A stretch of DNA of 64,000 nt from Lepidostoma basale (taxonomy: Eukaryota; Arthropoda; Insecta; Trichoptera; Lepidostomatidae), in contig JAHDVF020000761.1 in NCBI GenBank assembly GCA_022606425.2, positions 310,001 through 374,000 on the forward strand, given 5' to 3'. This document shows positions 55,317 through 64,000 of the stretch, piece by piece. Positions within the stretch are counted from its first letter, which is position 1. The number at the start of each line of letters is the position of its first letter. A model generated the notes under the pieces. That model saw only the letters and a program-made list of their open reading frames with translations, was not told the origin of the DNA and searched no databases. Made by a program: the position numbers and the translations under genes.

Positions 55317-56540
55317 GTAAGTCCATATTTTTATTATGTGACAATATAGACGTCGAACTATTATTTAAAAAAATAATATATTGAAATGGACTAATTTCTG
55401 GCATATTGTTACAATTCAATGATTTATTTAGTGTCGTCTTTAAATATCATTACGAAACCAGGGTTATTTTTGGCACAAAGCGTTGTAAACAAAAGTGTAC
55501 AATTTTGAACCGTTTCCTCAATTTTCTGGCATAATTCTTCCAAGAAACTATTCGATTAAATAAGATTGACGGTTTTATACTTCCTCTTGTCACAGATGTA
55601 ATCATTCCGGTCATTATAACGGTTAAATGTCAATAAAAAAATCTTTTCATCCAACTCGGTCGCGATACCACGGCCGTTTTATCATCAGCTCACTATTGAA
55701 TAACAATAAAAACCTCGTATAAACCGTATTTATTCTGCACACAGTTAAATAAGAACAATTTACAAGCGTAGACACAACATAATATGTAATTAAAATACGC
55801 TGTTTATTTCATATTACTTGTTTATACAAATCAATACGCAACGTAAGTGTTTTGACAGATATAGGTTTTTGGTTCGCGACCTTGTTTGAACGCGTTTGGG
55901 TCAGATTATGCTTTGAGCTCAAAAATATTGCAATAAATTTATCATACAATAATGTCGTGTTAATTGAACAAAACTACTAAAATCTTAAAATTCCAAAAAT
56001 TCCAATAATTTATCAAATTGTTTGAATAAATGATATGCACAAAATATTCATTTGTTAGTAGAGTTGTTTTATTCTTATTTTTTAATTAAAATTATACTTA
56101 GTTTAATAATAAGCAAAGAAGATATAATCTCTGTGTTCGCTTTATCAGTATAATTAATCTTATTCCAATAATACTTTTAATCTATTGTAGATACAAATAT
56201 AGTGTATACGATTATGCTGGTAAAGTTCTATAAGCAGTTTTATGATGTCAAGTACTAAATAATTATTGTATTTTAAATACTTTATATATTATAAACTATA
56301 TGCAAATGTAGTTGTATATATTACATGTTCACATTTGCAATTGGCACACGCATTATTTCTTAAACATGCTTTTTGAAGGAAGAGTGTATAAATTTTCATT
56401 TTAATTTTCACATTTGTACAGGTACCTGCATTACGAGTGTTGAAAGTGTTCTTTTTGGTAATAGCTTTTGTCAAAGTCTATGTTTCCCTGCCATAGAACA
56501 AGACGGGTAGCACGTATCATCGAACTATTCTCATGAATAT
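55317..56540. other. Start of fem-1-like intron 1, no gene
   Basis: AT-rich, no repeats recognised. Confidence 0.5.
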
Positions 56541-56544
56541 TTAA

Positions 56545-56710
56545 AATATCGTGGATAGAAAGAGTCACAAACGAGGAAGTAGTGCAGCGAATGAAGAAAG
56601 AAAAATAAATTGTCAAGACCATAAAGCGCAGGAATCTGGAATACATCGAGCACATTATTTGAAACGATAAATACAAAGTGCTGCAAATGATTATTAAAAA
56701 ATTAACGAAA
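56545..56710 (+). repeat. RTE-like LINE 3' fragment
   Basis: ERVTNEEVVQRMKKEK, KRRNLEYIEHII and KYKVLQMIIKK in shifting plus frames, the same family as 40685-41110. Confidence 0.6.
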
Positions 56711-56869
56711 AACGTAGCAACAAGTGTATGGAGAAGAAAAAAATCCCGGATAGAAAACCGAGAATGGTTCAGTTGCATCACAATATCCCTGTTAAGAACT
56801 GTTGTATCAATGGTAGAAATAGCCACGATGTTGTGAAACCTCCGATAGGAGAGGACCAAGAATAATAAG

Positions 56870-57350
56870 GTTATCTTTCTTCTTCTTCCTTGTTGTAGAC
56901 CTATGTGATCTGTTCTCCAGAGGTAGACTCCTAGCTGTCCATCCATCTTTTAGGAGGTCTTCCACGAGGACGAGTCCCATGAGGCCGATTATGCAATGCA
57001 ATGTAGGGGAGTCTAGTGGTGTCCATTCTTTGAACATGACCGTACCAGTACCTTCTTCGCTGTCTGCTCCATCTTATAATATCCTCAACCTCAGATATCT
57101 CTCTAATTCTGGTGTTCCTCACGCGATCTCTCAGTGACTTGCCTGCTATCGTCCTCAGTGTCTTCATCTCGGAAATCCTCAAAACTTATTTGGTCCTTAC
57201 TGTGTCTGCCCTTGCTTCGACGCCATATGCTATTATTGGTCTTACGCATGCTTTATAGATTCTCATCTTACTCTTAATGGCCATGTCTTTGTTATTCCAT
57301 ATAGTGGGTTTTAGAGCGCCAGAGATTGCAGCTGCCTTAATAAGGTTATG
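56870..57350 (-). repeat. RTE-like LINE 3' copy
   Basis: Minus strand: KMRIYKACVRPIIAYGVEAR, then MKTLRTIAGKSLRDRVRNTR, REISEVEDIIRW, YWYGHVQRMDTTRLP and RPRGRPPKRWMDS. Best copy in the window of this family; stops break it. Confidence 0.8.
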
Positions 57351-57884
57351 TTTTGCCTATTTTTTTCTATAGCACATGGGATTTAATTGCGGAGTATCAA
57401 ATAATTAAATAAACTTAAAATAATAATTTATTCTTAACCCATCGATGTTTGAAATATTGTATAATGCCCATGTTCGTGTTGAGATAGGTTGAGGTCAACA
57501 AACAGGAAATCTGAGTCTCGAGACTTAATATGGCACTTGTCCTTATACGGTTGCCTTCAAAGTCGTTCCAAATATGCGTTTTTAATCCAGGAAGACCTAA
57601 AGTCGTGCTAGGCTTATTATCTTTGCTATTACCGGTATTTTACAAATATCCGCCATGCTTTACACTGTGGTCTAATGACTACGTCATATTGGTGGATTGG
57701 AATGTTTCTTTCTTCTTAAGTGATACGTAAAAAGCCAGATATGCCAAGTAAAGTTGTTTGGATAAGTATTTCAAATGATTTATGAATCTTTTTATATACG
57801 AGTATTTACCTTCACTGTGTATTTAAAATTCATATTTGATTAAATATATATTAAAGCACATTATTATACAATAATAATTAATAC

Positions 57885-58100
57885 GAATGTAAACTTCGGT
57901 TTTCTAGAAGTTTAATTATGTTATATGGGAATGACATGTTTCGCCTTGCTTAGGCATTGTAATTTTTTTTAATCCAATACGACCTAAAGTCGTGCTAGGC
58001 TCTCGGCATTTGATAATGCCTTAGAAATGCGAAACATGTCATTCACTTAAAATCTATTAAAACTTCTAGAGAATATACGTTTTACGTCGTATTAATGTTT
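57885..58100. mobile_element. Foldback element with central filler DNA
   Basis: Arms GGGAATGACATGTTTCGCCT and GCGAAACATGTCATTC, TTCTAGAAGTTT / AACTTCTAGAG. At the centre 57967-58001 duplicates nearby 57581-57614 (GACCTAAAGTCGTGCTAGGC). Confidence 0.7.
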
Positions 58101-58139
58101 TAATATAGAATTTTACATCACTGGTCAAGAAACAATATA

Positions 58140-58215
58140 TACTTTAAAACACAACATTTTATTAATCCCTAAACACAACATCTTTCGGATGAATTTCATC
58201 CTTTATCAGTGAGGT
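58140..58215 (-). repeat. Hammerhead-like unit, mutated core
   Basis: Minus strand: CACTGATAAAGGATGAA, ATTCATCC-GAAAGATGTTGTG. Stem II is a perfect GGATGAA/TTCATCC hairpin; the core has G to A (CUGAUAA) and stem III is disrupted. Confidence 0.45.
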
Positions 58216-60910
58216 TAATACCGGAGATTCTCAAAAAATTTCGCCCCGTTGACCGTTTGCCGATTTTTCCCCGTAGATTTCCTGACTGCCAAATGAATTT
58301 CCTTAAATCTATTAATGTCACATGTGTTTTTCAGTGTTGGCACAGTGCTACTAATATTATTAGGGCTTTTGAAGAATAGATTTATGTAAAAACATGTTTT
58401 TTTATTTACGAGTATTCAGACTTTAAATGAAAACACGCAAATAAAAGTAGGTAGGTACATACCTATTTGGATTTTAAGTTCTCTTTTATTCTGTGGAACG
58501 ATAACCACCCGAAAACATGTTCGTTCTTAAAGTGGAAAAAGTATCGTATTTTCAAAGTGTATTTTTAAATATTTATTCAAAAGGCTAACGAAATATTTAC
58601 AGAGTTACAATTCGTCGTAAATTGTTTAGTATTTAAAAAAAAACGTCAATACTTAATTCTCAGTACCAACAAAATCGATAACATCTCGTCATTTCGGATT
58701 TTGTTCAAAATTCTAAGAACTTTATTACTAACGAACTTCTTAGAATTTAAAGCTCTTTTTTCACCAGTCGCTTAGACATTATTTTTGAAATTCACCAATC
58801 AGTTAACGAAAGTATTTTTTTGTTTGTTTTGTATATAGTACTCGGTAAAGTGAACATTTTACGTAGATAGAGGTAATTTTTATTTTTCAAAATATTTTCA
58901 TCTTACTACAAATTGATCGATTTCTAATCAGACATTTAATTACGATAGCCTATTATAATTATGCTCTCCAGATTAACAGACAAAGAAAATCTTCAGCTGA
59001 AAAAATTCATTTGAAAATGGTGTGTCCCAGAACTAAATGAAAAAAAAATAACCCTCTTTTACACGTCTTAAAAATGAATGTTTTGTTTTATGTTCCTGTA
59101 TAAATTATAAGTCACATATTTCTTGCATTAATTTAAAAAAATATATATTACATCAGAAAAACTGCAATAAGGTAACATTTTTGTCATTGAATTATAAAAT
59201 AATATTTCATTTCAAATTATTTCGCCGTGAAGATTTATTTAAAATAATATTTTTATTTTATTTTACTTTTAACATGGTATTCATTAATTTGATTAAAAAA
59301 ATATGGACTGTAGTTGTCACACTAGGCATGGCCTGTATCGTGACAACTACAGTCCATATTTTTAGCATGTTAGTGGAATTGTTAGTAACATGGCGGTTTG
59401 TTAGTAGTTGTTAGTAATCTTACGCTAACATTGGTAAAAGACTTATCGCAACATGATGATATAATTAAAATTGAATGATAGGAAAGTTGTGATAATAAAT
59501 TTACATACTAGGATAGATAGGAAAACTCTTCTAAATCTAAAAGAAAAAACATTTTCTACGACTATGGTTGACTCCTTTATATATTTGGTTAGAGCACGTT
59601 TAAATTTATTTATGTCATTAATAGATTTGAGATTCTCAGGAATACTACCTAAAGTTTACACAAAAAATATACGAAATTTTGCTTATTTTTATTTTCGTCA
59701 TATTTACATTTACAAGTCCTTACAAGATTACTGGCGAGTGAATTTCATATGATCTTACTAGCAGAAAACGCCATCTGTTTTTTTTATTATCAAATCTATT
59801 AACATTGCAAACAGAGTGTATCTTGGGTGTTACATTGATTTAAAAGGGACTTCGGTGATTGTTTTGAATATAGTGAGCACTGAAATGCTTTGTTACATAT
59901 AAGTAACTCGACGTTATAAAGGGTTAAGCTAAAAATACCTGCAGAAAACACAAGATCGATATACATATATATTTTGAGACGTCTAGTAACGATAATTATT
60001 CAAATAATTCACCTATAAACATAATGCATATGTTTATAGGTAAATACGAGTATATCTTTCTATACTGGTTGTCGGTCTTCAAGGCAAAAATCATTAATGC
60101 GATATGAAAAAGTGAATCATCTCAGGGTACTTCAAACCTTGGGACAGTGATTTTATTTTAATTAACATAGCATATAACAGTTTTTTTAAACTTATTTTTA
60201 TTTTTCGTTTTCCTTATTTAAGTTAACGCACTTTTCTCGTTTCAGTATAATATATGTATTTATTTAATTAAAAAAAATCGTATTGATCCTCCCTTACCCA
60301 TACTGTCTAGCTAGGGCACAGTTTTTAATAATTTAAATATATTTATAAATTTCATTAATCCTGGATTAAGTTTTAAGTATTTCTCTTGTATATTTCTAGG
60401 CTTCGGTTAAAATAATTATTACCTAATAAATTCCCATTGGAAATAAATATCGCAGAAAATCAGATTGCAATAAAACGAATCGTTTGCTACATTTTAATAA
60501 CCAAAATGTCACGTATTAAAGTGTACATAATGTACTACTGTCTCACTCTTAATCTTAATGCATTACTTTAATAATTTTAAGTTCGCAAGTGCGAGAGAGG
60601 CAAATTATTCGGATTTTGCATGCTATTCATGAGCGGCTATCACTTGATTGTTTTATTCATTTATTTATTTTAGGGTAAAAAACAGCGAATAAGTATATAT
60701 ATAAAAATACTCAAAGAAGTACTCAAATATGGCCAATTACATGTTACCACAAATATAAATGAATGAACAGAGTTAACATTATAGACTTATGAAACATTGT
60801 GAGATGTTTACCGATGTTTGTTTGTTTTTTTTAGCAATTAGATACAACATTTTACTTTTGAGTTCAACTGTTGCCCAATGAATATTCAACGCATTTTGCA
60901 TTTAATGGAT
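58216..60910. other. fem-1-like intron 1, no gene
   Basis: AT-rich. 59297-59320 and 59340-59363 form a perfect 24-bp inverted repeat (AATATGGACTGTAGTTGTCA) with a 19-base loop. No protein-like frame; short frames at 59181-59414 and 59471-59752 have only AT-driven composition. Confidence 0.5.
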
Positions 60911-60914
60911 TGCA

Positions 60915-61040
60915 AACTCTCATGACGTGGGTGTGTGACTCGCTGTATGAATGTGAAGGAATCTAGAGAGGCGTGCCAGGATAGAGTAGTGTGGCGGTCC
61001 ATTCTCTCTGCCTACCCCTACGGGGAAACGGCGTGATGTT
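60915..61040 (+). repeat. TTAG-tailed LINE, short 3' end
   Basis: GACTCGCTGTATGAATGTGA, CCAGGATAGAGTAGTGTGGC, CCTACGGGGAAACGGCGTGATG, here followed by T-run and (GTT)n in place of (TTAG)n. Confidence 0.75.
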
Positions 61041-61644
61041 TTTTTTTGTTGTTGTTGTTGCAAACTCTCATATTAAAAATGTGTAATTATTACACGGTAC
61101 CGTTATTTATTAACACAATATTTTAAGAACTGTAAGGAAATGGTTAATAATATAATACACGATACAAATTCTTGCCTGTAAAATTTGTAAATTAATAAAA
61201 TGAATAAATGAGTATCTCTTGCAATATATGATAATTAGACCTCGCCATATTTATATTGAAAGTATCTATAAGTTTTAATAGCGGCAAAGGGCAACTGTTA
61301 ACCTTCAGACTCACATAGTCGCTTTTAAAAGTTACACGCACGGAGATAGGTTGCTGACGACGTGAATCATTAACCCTTTTAGTACTGGCAGATACGTACT
61401 ACAAACGCGAGGTTGTCGTGGACAGGTTAGGTTAGGTGCTTAAGTCTAAGCAAGTATACATATTTATTCGCCAAGTAGCCGCAGAAACGTCCCAATAAAG
61501 TGTAAACATCCACTTTATTAAGCGTACACTGCACGCGTGTTTATTGTCTCTTTCATTTGTTTTTTTCTTATTTCGGGCTATGCAGCTTCGAGTCACATAC
61601 GAAAACTCCAAATCCTGCAAAATAAGACTATCCGATTATCAAGA

Positions 61645-61760
61645 ATTGATTGTATCTCAATAAAGACGAAGATGTAAATTGTTTTTCGGAAACAGAATAT
61701 GGTGGTCGAGGCGTTTACAGGACTTATGACCTGTCATTGGTTGGGTTAAGCGATCGCTTT
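61645..61760 (+). repeat. Unclassified three-copy repeat, copy 3
   Basis: TTGTATCTCAATAAAGACGA to TTGGTTGGGTTAAGCGATCG; see 28345-28475. Confidence 0.7.
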
Positions 61761-61997
61761 GTGTTAACAACATTCTCCATTCCGCCTTCTTACGACCGCC
61801 ACGTCTGACAATTTTTTGGAAGTTGTATATATGCTACTATGTTACAACACACTTCATCCGATTATCGCTTTGTGCGCCATCGTGGACCAGGACCACGCAA
61901 CTGCATCTAGAGTCGGAAATCTCTATGATAGATGAATACATTATAAAAAAACACCGAATTTTTTTACAAAGGACTCCCTTCACATCCTAACCCTAGA

Positions 61998-62560
61998 ATA
62001 AAACTAACTAACTAACCATCACGCCGTATCCCCCCCGGAGGGGTAGGCAGAAAGAATGGAACGCCACACTGTTCTGTCATGATATACTTCTCTCGCTTCG
62101 TCTACATTCATACATCTTGTCATGCACGCACGTCTCACGTGACCGACATTTAATATTTGATTGATTTGATCGTGCCACGTTTTCCTCGGTCTTCCTCTAT
62201 TTATTGCTCCTTTCACGTCGTTTACATATACCTTCTTCCCATTCTCTCTTCACTCATTCTTTCCATGTGTCCAAACCATCTTAACGACCCTTCCATTATT
62301 TTGTTCATAACACTTTCATTCGCACCGCATTCACTTCTAATACTTGCATTTGACACTCTATCATATACAGATTTACCACACATTCGTCTTGGAGATCTCA
62401 TTTCTACTGTATTTATTCTACTTTCATCCTTCTTTTGCCAGTTGCATGCTTCACTTCCATACATAAGGGTCGCCACAAGAACACAATTATGCTCTGCCAT
62501 CTTCTCTTTTTTGGATAGGCTTTTGTTTGCGATGACAACTTTAAGTGCACCTAGAATAAA
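61998..62560 (-). repeat. TTAG-tailed LINE 3' copy
   Basis: Begins (AACT)3 and CCATCACGCCGTATCC. Minus frame 62222-62500: EACNWQKKDESRINTVEMRS, SVYDRVSNASIRSECGANES. Extends to 62548 (GACAACTTTAAGTGCACC), which is also the 5' limit of the 48790 copy. Confidence 0.9.
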
Positions 62561-62654
62561 ATATCTCTCAAATTACAACCCGAACACCTACAGATGCCAC
62601 ACGCGCCCATAATCGACCCTCCTTCAGGGCCACAGAATTAAATTTCCAGCATAA

Positions 62655-62735
62655 ATCAACAACCTACCTTATCATCTTTCCAACAATGTTCCCATCAGAC
62701 GTAAAAGGAATAGCCACACGGGCTGAACCTTCGTA
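62655..62735 (-). repeat. Internal MITE segment, solo copy
   Basis: TCTTTCCAACAATGTTCCCA, TCAGACGTAAAAGGAATAGC; as in 29880-29950 (complement) and 31765-31840. Confidence 0.6.
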
Positions 62736-62743
62736 AGGTGGAT

Positions 62744-62883
62744 GGTGGACCCCTGTCCAGGTCAAACCCAATACCGTTCGGTTTAAGTAAGTAGGAACTG
62801 GTGAACCTTTCCCTGACGGCTAAACCCCCTCCTACTTACTTTAAACCTAACGGTGTAGGGCCTGACCTGGACAAGGGTCCGCC
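62744..62883. mobile_element. Foldback MITE, 140 bp
   Basis: Inverted arms of about 52 bp (GGTGGACCCCTGTCCAGGTC / GGCGGACCCTTGTCCAGGTC) with matching GTTTAAGTAAGTAGG / GTTTAAAGTAAGTAGG inner ends. No coding content. Confidence 0.75.
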
Positions 62884-63294
62884 GTTTGTGTTCTCCCCTT
62901 ACCACTGTCTCGGTCAGTGCTCCGCAGTCAACGTGTTAAATCTAATCAATATGCGTGCAACATTGCAGACCTTTCAACTGTGCCTGTTTATATGCCATCA
63001 GTCGTAACACGAGTATAATTAAAATTATTAATGCTGATGTTCTTCCAATCAAAAAAAAGTTCATCGAATTCTCAAATGTTCTTAGTCAACCTACAATCAT
63101 GATTACAGGCACCATCTATTGAGTGTTGCATAAACATGTATATATTTTTAATGAGGAGATCATTAGGTATCATGCGAAACTATTCAGAATTATTTTTTGA
63201 CGGTTTTTAACGCCTTTGAAGTATACAAATTATCACCATAAATGGAAATTATATGTGTCCCGGGAACATTTGACTTTTATTTTAAAATACACGT

Positions 63295-63835
63295 TTAGCC
63301 TATCCAAAAAAGCTAAGATGGCAGTGCACAATGGTGTTCTTGTGCCGACCCTTATGTATGGAAGTGAAGCATGGAACTGGCAAAAGAAGGATGAAAGTAG
63401 AATAAATGCAGTAGAAATGAGATTTCTAAGACGCATGTGTGGCAAATCTGTTTATGATAGAGCGACAAATGCAAGTATAAGAAGTGAATGTGGTGCGAAT
63501 GAAAGTGTTATGAACAAAATAAGGAAAGGGTCATTAAGATGGTTTGGACACATGGAAAGAATGAGTGAAGACAGAATGGTAAAGAAGGTATATGTAAATG
63601 GCGTGAACGGAGCTAGAAATAGAGGAAGGCCGAGGAAAACGTGGCACGATCAAATCAATCAAATATTGAATGTCGGTCACGTGAGGAGTCGGAAAAATCG
63701 ACGTGCGTGCATGACAAGATGTATGAATGTAGAGGAATCGAGAGACGTATGTCAGGACAGAACAGTGTGGCGTTCCATTATTTCTGCCTACCCCTCCGGG
63801 GAGACGGCGTGATGGTAAGTTAGTTAGTTCTACAA
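63295..63835 (+). repeat. TTAG-tailed LINE, best-preserved 3' copy
   Basis: An open plus frame from MAVHNGVLVPTLMYGSEAWN (ATG 63318) through QKKDESRINAVEMRFLRRMC, SIRSECGANESV, KGSLRWFGHMERMSEDRM, NRGRPRKTWHDQINQ, to SIISAYPSGETA and TGA at 63810-63812, then GGTAAGTTAGTTAG. It is the C-terminal 165 residues of a non-LTR reverse transcriptase with the family's short 3' UTR and tetranucleotide tail. 5' truncation near 63295 is shared with other copies. Confidence 0.92.
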
Positions 63836-63844
63836 CACTAATAA

Positions 63845-64000
63845 AAATATTTAATAATTAATACGAATGAAAACGTCAGTTTATTTAGTATATTTTATGG
63901 GAATGATATATTTTGGCCCTTCTAAGGCATTATCAAATGTATGATAATGCTTTAGAAGGGGGAAACATTTGATAATGCCTTAAAAGGGCGAAACATGTCA
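63845..64000. mobile_element. Foldback element, cut by window end
   Basis: Left arm AATTAATACGAATGAAAACG, GGGAATGATATATTTTGGCC, CTAAGGCATTATCAAATG. The right side carries the arm start twice (GATAATGCTTTAGAAGGGGG and GATAATGCCTTAAAAGGGCG) before GAAACATGTCA, where the window ends. Confidence 0.65.

Noticed and set aside
56431..56946. 171-codon minus-strand frame
   Set aside because: Crosses two unrelated LINE fragments in opposite orientation; an accidental frame.
59181..59752. Membrane-protein-like short frames
   Set aside because: Hydrophobic composition comes from AT-rich codons; no start context or homologue.
1..64000. CRISPR array, bacterial operon or prophage
   Set aside because: No regularly spaced direct repeats and no compact gene arrangement; splice sites and transposons show an animal genome.
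55317..64000. Second exon of the fem-1-like gene
   Set aside because: I looked for an acceptor followed by an ankyrin-like continuation and found none in the window.

Overview
The window looks like nuclear DNA of an insect, most likely a moth or butterfly (an inference). It is AT-rich, its few host coding segments are small exons bounded by GT..AG splice sites, and most of it is retroelement and DNA-transposon debris. Two host genes can be read.

The minus strand carries the 5' half of groucho (gro/TLE co-repressor). Start exon 53607-53642 reads MYPTPARHPAAA. A 36.5 kb intron follows, then exons 17032-17129, 14382-14445, 13932-13976, 12051-12188 (possibly extended to 12000) and 8432-8464. All junctions join in phase and spell the conserved Q (tetramerisation) domain plus the start of the glutamine-rich linker. 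The 3' part of the gene lies left of the window. On the plus strand, 1.6 kb from the groucho start and facing away from it, 55248-55316 is a 23-codon first exon resembling the start of the ankyrin-repeat protein Fem-1. Everything to its right appears to be its first intron. The two genes would share a divergent promoter at 53643-55247.

Layout: 1-7343 is a nearly complete BEL/Pao LTR retrotransposon with an open 2,043-residue gag-pol, antisense inside a groucho intron; the two LTR stretches that can be compared look identical. 7344-18063 holds groucho exons separated by mariner elements, a piggyBac-type MITE and LINE 3' ends. 17130-53606 is groucho intron 1, packed with transposons: a TTAG-tailed LINE family (about twenty fragments, both orientations), RTE-like and CR1-like LINE 3' fragments, a Tc1/mariner-superfamily element with a nearly intact transposase at 37274-38850, several foldback MITEs, and isolated GC-rich islands. 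55317-64000 has the same mixture.

The most unusual signal is a set of short repeats, often in inverted head-to-head pairs, built on CUGANGA / hairpin / GAAA / short palindrome / UH. This resembles minimal type-I hammerhead ribozymes of the kind known from Penelope-like retroelements. The best copy (22033-22074, minus strand) can be folded by hand into all three stems. One foldback copy is flanked by a 10-bp direct repeat. No CRISPR array, rRNA or ordinary tRNA gene was seen. All family calls come from reading the sequence; no search was run.
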